Positions 26,225 to 37,300 of a DNA stretch of 64,000 nt are shown piece by piece (within the stretch, counting starts at the first letter, position 1; every line of letters begins with the position of its first letter). The stretch spans positions 2,852,001 through 2,916,000 of the forward strand of contig NZ_CP062946.1 of NCBI RefSeq assembly GCF_014898095.1, in the 5' to 3' direction. The stretch is from Thalassotalea sp. LPB0316. GTDB lineage: Bacteria > Pseudomonadota > Gammaproteobacteria > Enterobacterales > Alteromonadaceae. Position numbers and translations under genes: made by a program. The notes beneath the pieces are model-generated. The model was not told where the DNA came from and did no database searches. It was given only the letters and a program-made list of their open reading frames with translations.

Positions 26225-28585
26225 ATGCGTCCAATATGGCAAGCACTCGTTGCATCTTTTACTGCTTTATCTCTCCACGCGTTTGCTGCTGACAAGCAGC
26301 CTCCAACGATAGCTATTCCAAAAGTTTCCGGTGAAATTACCATTGATGCCAAACTTGACGAACCACAATGGCAAAACGCTCGTAAAGTATTGGTAAATAA
26401 CGTAACTCGCCCGTATGACAACATTCCTAGCCCCGTTAATACCGAAGCCTTACTCATGGAAGATGGTGAAACCTTCTATATTGCGTTTATCGCTCAAGAT
26501 CCCGATCCTAGCCAGATACGCGCATTCTTGCGCGATCGCGACCGCTCATGGGGCGATGACATTGTCGGAATAAAAATAGATGCCTACAACGATCAACGCC
26601 GTGCCTATCGCTTTTTAGCTAACGCCTTAGGTGTGCAAATCGACGGTATAGAAAACGCTGTAACAGGTCGAGAAAGCGACTCATGGGATGGTATTTGGCA
26701 GAGTAAAGGTGAAATAAACGAACAAGGCTATATTGTAGAAATGGCATTACCCCTGCGTATGCTTAATTTCAAAGAAGGACTTGATATACAGCAATGGGGA
26801 ATTGAGCTTGTTAGGTTCTACCCACGCCAAGAGCGCCTGCGCCTCTCGAATATTTATCTCGATCGCGACAATAATTGTGAGTTATGTCAGCTGGCAGTTG
26901 CTCAGGGGTTTAGCGGTGCTAAACAAGGCAATAATTTAACGATAACGCCATCGGCTGTGATCGGCCGCCTCCAAACACGTGAAGACGATGGCGAATGGCA
27001 AGATGAAGATACACAAGAGTTGAGCCTCAATGTCCGCTGGGGAATTACGCCAGATATTTTATTAAACGCAACCATCAACCCAGACTTTTCAACCGTTGAA
27101 ACCGATAATGCGCAATTGAGTATCAACAATACTTTCGCCTTATTCTTCGATGAAAAGCGCCCTTTTTTCCTTGATAACGCAGATTATTTTGAATCTGATT
27201 ATAATTTGGTTTACACCCGAAATATTAACGCGCCAAATTACGGAGCGAAATTAACGGGCCGCCATGGTGAGCACTCACTGGGCTTGTTTATTACCGATGA
27301 TGAAACCACCAACATTTTAATTCCAGGTAATCGCTCATCTTCAGTCGGTACTATCGAAGACTCATCACAAGCGATGGCAATGCGCTATCGCTACAATATC
27401 AATCAAGATATTACCCTTGGCTGGATCAGTACCATGCGCAACGGCAACGACTATAAAAACCAAGTACACGGTATCGATGGCAATATTCGCTTTAGTGAAT
27501 CTGACACTGTTAAATTTCAAACCGTCTACTCCAATACCCTATATCCTGAAGACTTCTATCAGCAATTTTGCGATGCCGATGACCCTTTGGTTTGTCAAGA
27601 TGCTGAGAATTCGCCTGAGTGCTCAATCGAAGAAGGCTGCGCGGTTAATGAATTAGTATTGCGCACGCAAAAAGATGGGGATTTTAGCGGTAATGCTTTT
27701 AAAGCAGAGTATCGTCACAGTGATAGAGATTGGTTCTACCGAGCGTTTTACAATCAACAAAACGCTGGCTTTCGCGGTGACTTAGGCTTTATGTCTCGTG
27801 TTGATCACCAACGAGCTGGCGTTGCTTTAGAGCGTAAATGGTACGCTGACCCTGGGAATTGGTGGAACCGTTTTAACATCTATAGTGATTACGATATTAC
27901 GCACAACGATAACGGTGAACTCATAGAAGAAGAATACGATATCAATGCCAATATAAGTGCTAAGTATGAAAGCTATATTCGCGTTGGTTATACATACCGC
28001 GACGTTGTGGGTAGCCGTATTGACAAGAGTGACTTAGCGATAACAGGTAACACCACGTTATTCCACCAAAACGTGTTCTCTATTTTTGGTGAAATCAAAC
28101 CCATTTCTGGTTTATATCTCAATACTCGCGTTAATTGGGGTGACGGTATCGATTACGCAAATAATAGAGCAGGTAAAAAGCTCGAAGTACGACCAACGAT
28201 TAACTGGAGTGTTAATCAGCATTTAGAGTTCAAACTTCGTCATACATACCGCGAGCTCGACGCCGATAATGCCAATGTTTTTATCGCTCGGTTAACCGAT
28301 TTAAGAACCACTTATCAATTTAATGTCCAGAGTTATTTGCGCTTTTCATTGATATATAACAACACCAGCAGAAACCCGTTTAACGCTCCGTTTACGTCGC
28401 CAGAAGACATAGAAGCTAAAACCAGAAACGTATCGACTGAATTGTTATACGCCTATAAGATCAACCCTCAAACGGTATTTTATACGGGGTATTCAGATAA
28501 TCACTACACTGTTGGTGATTTCAGCGAGTTAGAGCAGGATGAGCGCGGCGTGTTTATGAAATTCAGTTACGCTTGGTTGAAGTAA
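26225..28585 (+). CDS. DUF5916 outer-membrane protein with CBM9-like domain (copy 1)
   Basis: About 786 residues. After a signal peptide (MRPIWQALVASFTALSLHAFA) comes a CBM9-like beta-sandwich (about 20-200: GEITIDAKLDEPQWQNARKV, DPSQIRAFLRDRD). A long beta-strand-rich C-terminal region (DUF5916; NPDFSTVETDNAQL, EKRPFFLDNADYF) probably forms an outer-membrane barrel. It has a CELCQ motif and a Cys-rich loop near residues 456-480. Substrate unknown; glycan binding or uptake is a plausible guess. The ATG at 26225 follows an AGGAAAACC site; an earlier ATG at 26210 is less well placed. It is a tandem paralogue of the next gene. Confidence 0.82.
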   Translation: MRPIWQALVASFTALSLHAFAADKQPPTIAIPKVSGEITIDAKLDEPQWQNARKVLVNNVTRPYDNIPSPVNTEALLMEDGETFYIAFIAQDPDPSQIRAFLRDRDRSWGDDIVGIKIDAYNDQRRAYRFLANALGVQIDGIENAVTGRESDSWDGIWQSKGEINEQGYIVEMALPLRMLNFKEGLDIQQWGIELVRFYPRQERLRLSNIYLDRDNNCELCQLAVAQGFSGAKQGNNLTITPSAVIGRLQTREDDGEWQDEDTQELSLNVRWGITPDILLNATINPDFSTVETDNAQLSINNTFALFFDEKRPFFLDNADYFESDYNLVYTRNINAPNYGAKLTGRHGEHSLGLFITDDETTNILIPGNRSSSVGTIEDSSQAMAMRYRYNINQDITLGWISTMRNGNDYKNQVHGIDGNIRFSESDTVKFQTVYSNTLYPEDFYQQFCDADDPLVCQDAENSPECSIEEGCAVNELVLRTQKDGDFSGNAFKAEYRHSDRDWFYRAFYNQQNAGFRGDLGFMSRVDHQRAGVALERKWYADPGNWWNRFNIYSDYDITHNDNGELIEEEYDINANISAKYESYIRVGYTYRDVVGSRIDKSDLAITGNTTLFHQNVFSIFGEIKPISGLYLNTRVNWGDGIDYANNRAGKKLEVRPTINWSVNQHLEFKLRHTYRELDADNANVFIARLTDLRTTYQFNVQSYLRFSLIYNNTSRNPFNAPFTSPEDIEAKTRNVSTELLYAYKINPQTVFYTGYSDNHYTVGDFSELEQDERGVFMKFSYAWLK

Positions 28586-28611
28586 TACTAAGGGAATGCT
28601 CTCTAACAGCT

Positions 28612-28641
28612 AAAGCCGCGCTACTTAGTGCGGCTTTTTAT
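28612..28641 (+). terminator. intrinsic terminator after DUF5916 copy 1
   Basis: AAAGCCGC / GCGGCTTT stem, 9-base loop, followed by TTTTATT. It sits between the two DUF5916 paralogues, so the second copy likely has its own promoter within 28642-28731. Confidence 0.8.
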
Positions 28642-28731
28642 TATAGGTAATTCATATAAGTAGTTGAGTTAATGTTTATATTTTGTAACAATCTTGGCAA
28701 AAATATGAGCATCAGCAATCAGGGAGTATGT

Positions 28732-31113
28732 GTGAGCGCTTCATTAATGAGAAAAATAATAAAGCTTGTCGCGACGACAACAGTACTATCAACTACTTTT
28801 TTATTGACGACGTCAGCTTTTGCTCAGCAACGATCTTTGATTGCCAACAATCAGCAAATAGATATACCGAGTACCCAGCATCCGATTGTTATCGATGGTG
28901 AATTAACCGATCGCGCATGGCAAGACGCTGTCACGATCGAGTTAGACATAGTTAACTACCCTTGGAATAACCGTCAATCTCCCGTTAAAACCACAGCAAA
29001 AATGGTTGAAGATGGCGAGCAACTCTATATTTCCTTTGTTGCTGAAGATCCTGAGCCAGAAAATATTCAAGCGATATTATCTGATCGCGACACCACTTGG
29101 TATGACGATATTGTTGGCATAAAAATAGACCCGCAAAATAACCGCAGAACCAGCTACGATTTTTTCGTAAATCCTTATGGCGTGCAAAACGATCAAGTGA
29201 GCAATGAAATTACCGGCAACCAAAGTACGCTTTGGGATGGTATATGGGATGCTTACGGTAAAATTACTGACCAAGGCTATCAAGTTGAAATGGCGATCCC
29301 ATTTAGCATCCTCAAATTTGAAGAGTCTAGTGGCAAAAAATATTGGGCCTTTGAGCTCTCTCGCCAATACCCAAGAGATACGCGACTTCGAATTTCGCAT
29401 GTGCCTCTGGATAGAAATAATGCCTGTTGGCTCTGCCAATACCCCGTTGCCGTTGGTTTTGAAAATGCAAAAGTTAAAAACGATTTAACTATCACCCCTG
29501 CCATTGTTGCAGGTTTTAATCAACAACGCGACGTGTATAGCCCAGGTAGTGACTGGCAAGATGACCAAGATTTTAATGCCGGTGTCGATATTCGTTGGGG
29601 CATTGATGCCAACACCCTGATCAATGCAACGATTAACCCTGACTTTTCAACGGTTGAAGCAGATGCTGGTCAATTAAATGTCAATACCACCTATTCTTTG
29701 TTTTACGATGAAAAACGACCGTTTTTCTTAGAAAATGCCGACTATTTTGATTCCCAGCTAGATTTGGTTTACACGCGAAATATCGCCGATCCCGATTATG
29801 GTGCGAAATTAACTGGCACAAAAGATACTCACACTTATGGTGCTTTCTTCGTTCAAGATACCCAAACCAACTTTTTAATGCCCGGCAATTTAAGTAGTGA
29901 ATTAGCCATTCTCGATCAAGAAAGTCACTCAGGTGTATTGCGTTATCGCTACGATTATCAACAGTCATTGTCGATTGGTGCCATTTCAACCCTGCGAAAA
30001 AGCGACGGCTACCACAATTACGTTGCAGGCTTTGACGCAAAATACCGACTAGACGACAACAATACCTTCAAGGCTACGTGGCTCGGTTCAAGTACACAAT
30101 ACCCAAATGAGCTCTATCAAGATTTCTGTTATAGTGATGATTGTTCAGATAAGCCAACGGATTGTAGTTTTGGTAACTGTGGCTATTCTGAGCAAGTTAT
30201 TCGCGCTAAAAAAGACGGTGAATTTAGTGACGATGCACTTACTCTAGAATATACCTACACGTCAGAGTTTTGGGATCTGAGCGTAGAGCATGAAAATATC
30301 GGCGTAGATTTTCGTGCTGATCTTGGCTTTATCAACCAAGTTGACCATAAAACGAATGAAATTGAGCTCGCTAGAAAATTCTTTGGCACTGAAAACACAG
30401 CATGGCAAGAAGCAAAAATAGTTGGTGAGTGGAAAAAACAAACTAACCAAAATGGTGAATTGATAGCTCAAGTTTACGATTTAGGCTTTGAAATCGACGG
30501 CCCAATGCAATCTTTGTTTGAATTTAAGTATCAGCACGCTGACAGAGTTGGCTTACGCATGGATGATGCTTCATTAGCTATCGACGGTAATACCGAGTTA
30601 TTTACCGAGAAACTTTGGTCAGCTTTTGCAAGTGTCCAAGTTACATCTAACATCTACCTTGACGCCGATATCACCTTTGGTGACAAAATTGATTACACCA
30701 ATAACCGTTTAGGTGAATTAGTTGAACTTGGTGCAAGCTTTGAGTGGTACGCTAATGATCACCTCAAAGCAACTATTAGTTATTACAATAGCGCCTTAGA
30801 TGCTGACAATAGCGACGTTTACGATGCCCAACTTTTCGACACTCGCCTTACCTATCAATTTGATGTCTATAGTTACTTGCGCTTGAGTACTGTCTATGAA
30901 GATGTCAAGCGCAACCAAGCTAACTACTTGTTTGATAGTGTTAACAAGCAAGAGAAAAACCTAGTGACCCAATTGATTTATGCCTATAAACTCAACCCTC
31001 AAACGGTATTCTTTTTAGGCTATTCCGACAATAGCTTCGAAGATGATGAGTTATCATCGTTAGAGCGCGATGAACGCACCTTGTTTACTAAAATAAGTTA
31101 TGCGTGGCGCTAA
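28732..31113 (+). CDS. DUF5916 outer-membrane protein with CBM9-like domain (copy 2)
   Basis: About 793 residues with the same architecture as the preceding gene: signal peptide (VATTTVLSTTFLLTTSAFA), CBM9-like domain (HPIVIDGELTDRAWQDAV), then a barrel-like DUF5916 region (INPDFSTVEADAGQL, DEKRPFFLENADYF). Both copies share the CxLCQ motif, a Cys-rich loop and the same C-terminal LSSLERDERTLF-type ending. The GTG at 28732 follows AGGGAG by 5 bases and is preferred to upstream or downstream ATGs. Divergence is moderate, implying an old duplication. Confidence 0.82.
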   Translation: MSASLMRKIIKLVATTTVLSTTFLLTTSAFAQQRSLIANNQQIDIPSTQHPIVIDGELTDRAWQDAVTIELDIVNYPWNNRQSPVKTTAKMVEDGEQLYISFVAEDPEPENIQAILSDRDTTWYDDIVGIKIDPQNNRRTSYDFFVNPYGVQNDQVSNEITGNQSTLWDGIWDAYGKITDQGYQVEMAIPFSILKFEESSGKKYWAFELSRQYPRDTRLRISHVPLDRNNACWLCQYPVAVGFENAKVKNDLTITPAIVAGFNQQRDVYSPGSDWQDDQDFNAGVDIRWGIDANTLINATINPDFSTVEADAGQLNVNTTYSLFYDEKRPFFLENADYFDSQLDLVYTRNIADPDYGAKLTGTKDTHTYGAFFVQDTQTNFLMPGNLSSELAILDQESHSGVLRYRYDYQQSLSIGAISTLRKSDGYHNYVAGFDAKYRLDDNNTFKATWLGSSTQYPNELYQDFCYSDDCSDKPTDCSFGNCGYSEQVIRAKKDGEFSDDALTLEYTYTSEFWDLSVEHENIGVDFRADLGFINQVDHKTNEIELARKFFGTENTAWQEAKIVGEWKKQTNQNGELIAQVYDLGFEIDGPMQSLFEFKYQHADRVGLRMDDASLAIDGNTELFTEKLWSAFASVQVTSNIYLDADITFGDKIDYTNNRLGELVELGASFEWYANDHLKATISYYNSALDADNSDVYDAQLFDTRLTYQFDVYSYLRLSTVYEDVKRNQANYLFDSVNKQEKNLVTQLIYAYKLNPQTVFFLGYSDNSFEDDELSSLERDERTLFTKISYAWR

Positions 31114-31153
31114 AGTCATTAACCAATTAACTGATGAGATTAAAGAAATAAAT

Positions 31154-31639
31154 ATGACAACACAACGTGGTTTTACCCTTATCGAACTAGTCGTCGTTAT
31201 TGTTATTTTAGGTATTTTAAGTGCGACCGCCCTACCTAAGTTTGTCGACTTATCCGGTGATGCTCGCACAGCTGCCTTAACCCAGATAAAAGCCAGTGTA
31301 AAAGCAGCTAACGATTTAATTTTTATGAAGTCACAAATGCCAAGTTATGATACTCAGCCGGTGCCTGGTCGTGATGACTTACTTGATATTGATTTAAATG
31401 GCGATGGCAATTACGACCTGCGCTTAAAATACAATCATTTAGATAATACAGATATCGAAAAGCGCATTGATATTTCAGATGAATTTGTCGTTGAAGAAGA
31501 AGGTATTGATTACACCTACATTGGCTATGATCTCAACCAAGACGGCACAGTTAAAGACGACCAGTGTTACTTTTCGTATACCCAAGCCCAAAGTGAAACC
31601 ATTCCACCCGCTTACGATATTATCAGTGATGGTTGTTAA
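31154..31639 (+). CDS. type IV pilin-like protein (MSHA/type II pseudopilin style)
   Basis: A 161-residue prepilin. The short leader MTTQRG is followed by FTLIELVVVIVILGILSATA: cleavage after Gly and Glu at mature position 5, as required by PilD-type peptidase. The C-terminal domain has Asp/Gly-rich calcium-like loops (DIDLNGDGNYDLR, YDLNQDGTVKDDQ) and two Cys (DDQCYFS...SDGC) that may form a disulfide. No other pilus genes are nearby, so it is an orphan major or minor pilin. It starts 40 bases after DUF5916 copy 2 and could be co-transcribed with it. Confidence 0.85.
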   Translation: MTTQRGFTLIELVVVIVILGILSATALPKFVDLSGDARTAALTQIKASVKAANDLIFMKSQMPSYDTQPVPGRDDLLDIDLNGDGNYDLRLKYNHLDNTDIEKRIDISDEFVVEEEGIDYTYIGYDLNQDGTVKDDQCYFSYTQAQSETIPPAYDIISDGC

Positions 31640-31754
31640 CCTAGCCCAGAGCTTAGAAACAAATACAGCCGCCACTGACATCAACGTTTAACACCAAGAC
31701 TGCATCGGCGTGAACCCCCTAAGGTCTCACGCCACTTAACACCCTACCAAATAT

Positions 31755-32885
31755 CTAGGGTACTAAACGATAGATCCCTTTACCATCAATACCCAAGTAA
31801 ATTAAACCATCTGGGCCGACGCTCATGCTACGCACGCGAATAAGTTCGTCCTTCACCACTTCTTCTTTCACGACTGTGTTACCGTTTAGCGTTAACATCA
31901 CTAGGTAGCCAAACTTCATCGAGCCAACCAGCAAGTTGCCTTGCCATTGTGGATATTTATCACTGGTGACAAACATCATGCCTGATGGCGCAATTGACGG
32001 TTCCCAATACCAAGCAGGTTGCTCCATGCCCTCTTTTTCGGTCAGTTCGGTAAAACTAGTACCTGAGTAATTAACGCCGTAGCTGATCACTGGCCAACCG
32101 TAATTTTTGCCTTTGCTGATAATGTTAACTTCATCACCACCTTTTGGCCCGTGCTCGTGAGTCCATATTTCACCGGTTTTAGGGTGTTTTGCCATACCTT
32201 GTGGATTGCGATGACCATATGAATAAATCGCTTTTTTAGCGCCTTGCACATCGATAAACGGATTATCCTCTGGGATTCTACCGTCATCAAAAATGCGGTA
32301 GATTTTACCCGCATCTCGAGTGATATCTTGTGGGTTAATATCTCGCTGACCGCGATCACCAATAGAGAAATACAAATAACCATTATCGTCAAATGCTAAA
32401 CGGCTACCAAAATGCACACCTCGATCACCATAGGCCTGAGCAACGTAAATATCTTGTTGTTCAACTAAGCTTAAGCCATTGAGTTTTGCCCGCATAATGG
32501 CAGTACTAAAATTGCCATTGCCATCAGCTTTTGAATAAGAAAGGTATAACCAACCGTTGTCGGCGTAATTCGGGTGTAAAATAATATCGAGTAAACCACC
32601 TTGCTGTTTTACAGCAATTTCAGGTAATCCAGTAATCGGTTGTTCGACTAACTTGCCATCTTGAATGAGACGAAGTTCCCCACCGCGCATAGTGACCAGC
32701 AAATCACCATTAGGTAACCAAGCCATGCCCCAAGGAATACCATCATTTTCGACAAAAATTTCAGATTTAATCTCTTGGTTTTTAGGGCTAACGACAATAT
32801 CTGCGCCATTTAGCGTGTCTGAGCACGAAGCAAGTGACATTAAACTCAATAAGCTTATCGCAAGCGCTTTATTTATATTTTTCAT
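31755..32885 (-). CDS. PQQ-dependent aldose/sugar dehydrogenase-like lipoprotein
   Basis: A 376-residue six-bladed beta-propeller of the soluble glucose/aldose sugar dehydrogenase family (E. coli YliI type). The signal peptide ends in lipobox LMSLASC. Family motifs: IPWGMAWLPNGDLLVTMRGGELRL, GGLLDIILHPNYADNGWLYLSYS, GDRGVHFGSRLAFDDNGYLYFSIGDRG (catalytic His and calcium-binding region), YSYGHRNPQGMAKHPKTGEIWTHEHGPKGGDEVN and PQQ-binding residues. It likely oxidises sugars at the cell envelope if PQQ is available. Transcribed alone. Confidence 0.87.
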   Translation of the reverse strand: MKNINKALAISLLSLMSLASCSDTLNGADIVVSPKNQEIKSEIFVENDGIPWGMAWLPNGDLLVTMRGGELRLIQDGKLVEQPITGLPEIAVKQQGGLLDIILHPNYADNGWLYLSYSKADGNGNFSTAIMRAKLNGLSLVEQQDIYVAQAYGDRGVHFGSRLAFDDNGYLYFSIGDRGQRDINPQDITRDAGKIYRIFDDGRIPEDNPFIDVQGAKKAIYSYGHRNPQGMAKHPKTGEIWTHEHGPKGGDEVNIISKGKNYGWPVISYGVNYSGTSFTELTEKEGMEQPAWYWEPSIAPSGMMFVTSDKYPQWQGNLLVGSMKFGYLVMLTLNGNTVVKEEVVKDELIRVRSMSVGPDGLIYLGIDGKGIYRLVP

Positions 32886-33115
32886 ATTATTTCACAGTTA
32901 ATTAACTCAATAATATCATAGCTAAGTCAGCGAATATTTGACAAAGCCTTTTAGCTCAAAAAATTGAGCCTTTAACGCAAGGTCAGTTTTCCGCTTCATT
33001 GATTAACACAACCGCTCATAGATAGTGCTATAAAGATTTTAGTATTTCATAGACTTAACTAGATTCTTTTGCTTTACTGAGACTATTACTCGTCATCAAT
33101 TAGCGTGGATACGTC

Positions 33116-34252
33116 ATGATTTTCGGTAAAAGCAACAACAAAGAACTCAACGCGCTTCAGCAAGAATTAGCAGCGTTAAAAGAAGAAAATAGCGCATTAA
33201 AAAACCAGCTTGATCTGGCTAATCAAACGACAAATGAGCTCTCGACAGATATAGCCAACTCATCAACTCGTTATCGCCATCAAGATGACTTAAACAAACT
33301 ATGGCTACAATCATCAGAATTAATCAATCAAATCAGAGAAAGCTTGGCGGTTTCATCGTCAGAATTAATTACTCATCGCGATGGTTTTCAGTCATCAAAT
33401 CAACTCTTTGATCAAATCATGGATATGCTCGCTTCTACGATAGCCTCAACTTCAGTGATTTCAAGTGACACCAAAATGGCCTCGGAATCTGTCGGTAAGC
33501 TCAGTGAAGTTACGCAAGGTATTAATAACTTTGTTAACATCATCAAAGGGATTTCTGACCAAACAAATTTATTAGCACTTAACGCGGCGATTGAAGCTGC
33601 CCGCGCTGGTGAGCAAGGTCGAGGGTTTGCTGTAGTTGCAGATGAAGTACGAACACTAGCCCAGCGCTCGGCGGAGGCGTCAAATGAAATTTCAGCGCTG
33701 ATCGATCAAGTTAACAGCCAAATGAACGATGTTATTCAAAGTATTAGTGGCGTTGGTGATAAAAGTGAAGAGATCACCTCGAGTACGGCATCAATTGAAA
33801 ATACCGCTGAACGCATTGTTGGTTTGTCGAAAAACATGTATTCGGTGATCACAAATTCAGCCGCAGATGCTTTTATTCAAACGGTAAAAATGGATCATGT
33901 AGCATGGAAATCAGACGTCTATCAAGTGATGTTGGGGATGTCTGATAAATCGGCCGATGATTTAGCCGATCACACCATGTGCCGATTAGGCAAGTGGTAT
34001 TACGAAGGTGAAGGCAAAAGCCAATATGCGAATTTTGACGCTTATAAAAAGCTTGAAGCACCGCATGCACAAGTACACAAAAACGGGGTAGCGGCACTAA
34101 AAGCCTACGCTCAAGGTAACTACGATGACGCGCTAGATAAATTGAGAACAATGGAAACTGCTAGCTTTAAAGTCGTTGAGCTATTATCCCAATTATCAAA
34201 TCAAATAGCAGCAACAGTGCCTAAAACGGTTGATCAAGATGAGATATTTTAA
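33116..34252 (+). CDS. cytoplasmic methyl-accepting protein with CZB zinc domain
   Basis: A 378-residue chemoreceptor without membrane helices. An N-terminal coiled coil (about 8-50) leads to a short signalling hairpin with the conserved tip [42 protein letters not shown] (about 140-185). The C-terminal CZB domain (about 255-360) has the zinc ligands in [24 protein letters not shown] and [11 protein letters not shown] receptors sense oxidants or zinc and couple to chemotaxis or to cyclic-di-GMP control. No other chemotaxis genes are adjacent. Confidence 0.88.
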   Translation: MIFGKSNNKELNALQQELAALKEENSALKNQLDLANQTTNELSTDIANSSTRYRHQDDLNKLWLQSSELINQIRESLAVSSSELITHRDGFQSSNQLFDQIMDMLASTIASTSVISSDTKMASESVGKLSEVTQGINNFVNIIKGISDQTNLLALNAAIEAARAGEQGRGFAVVADEVRTLAQRSAEASNEISALIDQVNSQMNDVIQSISGVGDKSEEITSSTASIENTAERIVGLSKNMYSVITNSAADAFIQTVKMDHVAWKSDVYQVMLGMSDKSADDLADHTMCRLGKWYYEGEGKSQYANFDAYKKLEAPHAQVHKNGVAALKAYAQGNYDDALDKLRTMETASFKVVELLSQLSNQIAATVPKTVDQDEIF

Positions 34253-34298
34253 CTAACAGCTTCTACATACCGCTATGCGATAGCCAGATAGGAAAAAA

Positions 34299-34324
34299 GA
34301 AACCCATCATAGTTGATGGGTTTC
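34299..34324. terminator. bidirectional terminator
   Basis: GAAACCCATCA / TGATGGGTTTC stem with a short loop, flanked by A-rich (GGAAAAAAG) and T-rich (TCGTTT) sequence. It serves the convergent chemoreceptor and TonB-receptor genes. Confidence 0.75.
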
Positions 34325-34372
34325 TCGTTTCTAGCCGTTAATGGCTAACTGTTTAATTGAGCTAGTATTAGC

Positions 34373-37300
34373 CTAAAAGGTAAATCGTCCACCTAGAGCA
34401 TAACGACTACCGTATTGTCGAGCAAACAAAAACTGCTCTTGATAACGGCCATAACCTTGCTCAGTTTCATTATTGACATTAACCCCTTCTAAGAAAATCG
34501 TAATATTTTCGGTGATGTCATAGTTAACGCTAATATCCCACTGACCAAACGCTTTGGCGTATTGTGGCGGCGTATCTATGGTAGTGCCTTGTGCTTGGCC
34601 TAAACCAATAAGGTATGAATCTCGCCACGAATAGCTCGCCTTAACCGATAAGCCGTCTAAATCATAAAACAGTTGAAAGTTCGCGGAATCACTTAAGCCC
34701 GGTAATACCGGTTGTTCAGCGTAAATTGCGGGATCGTATTCAACATCGCCGTCAACAAAGGTGGCGTTAAGGGCAACACCAAAACCTGATTGACCGAATA
34801 AGTGCTGAATGGCAAATTCAGCACCTTCAACTGAGCGTTCATCGACATTTTCTGGTGAGTTTATACTCCATACCAATAATGGGTCGGTTGCCGGATCGGC
34901 CTCAATCGCGCCATCGGCATTACCATGGCCATTGACTAGCATTTGTTGAAAAATCGCCGAGTCCGTTGCCACTTCACCACGTTGCTCTATTTGGTTTACC
35001 GCTTGATTCCAACGATCACCTAAATAGATGTCATGCACACCATCTAACGTTTGATTAAACGGTGAGTTGGCAATCCAGTCGTCAACATCTTTCTTAAATA
35101 AGCCAAGCGCGACATAACTGCCCTGGTCGTAGTAATACTCCAATGACAAGTCTAGGTTTGTCGAAACAAAAGGTTTTAGCGCGGTATTACCACGAGCGCC
35201 AGTACGTGCACCAATTTTAGGGCTACCGGTATATGAAATACCGCCGAGCAGATTACCTAAGCCTGCGCGTGTCATTGATTTACCCCATGATAAACGCGCG
35301 ACTATGTCTTCGGTTAAATCAAACTTGAAGTCAATCATCGGCAACCAAACGTCGTAATCAGAAGAGTTTGAGCTCGCTACAGGTTGGTCTTGATAAACAG
35401 TGATCCACTCACCTGCCGACACCCAGTTAACCATCATCGGGATATTGTCTTCAGACGGGCTAGTTACTTCGGTGGTTTCATAACGCACCCCAGCATTCAC
35501 CGAAACATAAACATCACCAAGTTCAAACGCCCAATCGGTTTGTAAATACAAGCTATCGGTGTCTTCATCGACTCGGCTCATGGTATCTTGGGCAAAGTAA
35601 GGATCCGTGTTGTAGTAATTGTCACCGAGTATTTCTTCAGTTAACACCGCAAGTTGACGAGAAACCGCTTCATCATAGTCAAAGGTGTAAAAGTAGTTCG
35701 GTGATAACGCTGCGCCACCTCCTGAAAACTCATCAAGGAAGCTACCTGTATCGTGTAACATGAACATATCATCGGGGAAGATTGCAGTGAAACTAGGGTT
35801 AAAGCCTGGTCCACCGCGCAAGCCACTCCAGCCATTCCTACCCGTTAATGATTGCTGTGTGCGCGCTGCGCCAAATTTCACAGTCGTCAAATATTGATAG
35901 TCCGTTTGCCAAGTAAAGTGCAGTTGTAGTTGCTCAATCTCAGATTTACCTGGCGAATGAATAAACTGGCTGAAGTTCGAATCTATCTCACTTGCCATCA
36001 ACTGATTGGTGCCGTTATCCCAGTTAATTTGATAACGCGGAATGTCACCACTGCTAAAGTCATAGACTTTTGATATCAATTTATCTGAGCCTAATATGAC
36101 TTGCCCTTGACTACCACTGCCTTTGTCAGCGCCATTGTCTGTCTCGCTGCGCGAGTCGTGATAATCAACAACGAGATTAACACTATCGGTTATTTGCCAG
36201 TCGACATTGAAACCTATCGATGTTGACTCGACCTCAGTTGTCCCTTTACTCGCAGTAAAAGAGCCATCATCACCAGCGATTTCAGCATATACCGCAGTAC
36301 CATTTTGATCGAGTTCATAACCGAGAATGTTTGAGCCAAAGTTGTTCCATATCCCCCAACCAAACGACTCAACACCGGTTGTTGCTTGACTCGCCGTATA
36401 ATCTGCGGTGAAAACAAGCGTATCACTTGGCGCATATTGCAACGTTAACTGGCCATTATTGCGCTCGCGGCGAATATCTTCGTAGCCAAAGTTCATATCT
36501 TTAGGAAAGAAATGAGCGCCAATGCGTTCGCCATTTTCATCGAGTGATCGAGGGTCAATAGCTCGGCCATCAGCCAATGTTGGCAAGCGTCCGATACCTT
36601 GCTCTTGTGCGACAATATCGCCAGCATCATTTGGCCCATAGCGTACTTCACCGTATTGCCAACCTTGGATATTGGCTTGTTGTTTTTGAAAATCTCGGCG
36701 TTGATGAGAAAAGCTCAGCGCAACACCAAAAGTATCATCTAGCATCGTAGAGCTAAAAACACCGGCAATTTCAGGGGTGATATCATCGTATTTTTCGTTC
36801 GATTTATCATAAATCCCCTTGGCCATAAACGAGCCCTTATTGCCAGGGTTTGCCAGTGGTTTAGTCGACACAATATTGACCGTGGCACCTAAGCCGCCAG
36901 TGGGTGTTTCTGCTCGAGCTGACTTTTGGATCTCAAGCGCACTAACCCCTTCTGAAGACAGGTTTTCAAAAGCAAATGAGCGAGTAAAACCTGTGCCAGG
37001 CATTTGTCGACCATTTAGTGTCACCAAATTAAACTCAGGCCCAAAACCGCGCACGGTTATTTCGCTACCCTCTCCGTTTTGACGGCTAATCGAGACACCG
37101 GTAATACGACCTAGTGATTCCGCTAAATTAGTATCGGGAAACTTACCCATTTCCTCGGCCGAAATAGCATCCATAATGCCATCAGCATCGCGTTTTAAAT
37201 CCATTGAGCGGATCATACTTCCACGAATACCGCGCACTTCGATAACTTCGACATCTTGCTCTGCAACAGCTTGCTGACTTTCTTGTGCAACGGCGTATGA

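Noticed and set aside
31707..31733. GGCGTGA/TCACGCC hairpin between the convergent pilin and sugar dehydrogenase genes as a terminator
   Set aside because: It has a 7-base stem with a 13-base loop and no T run in either direction; too weak to list as a feature.
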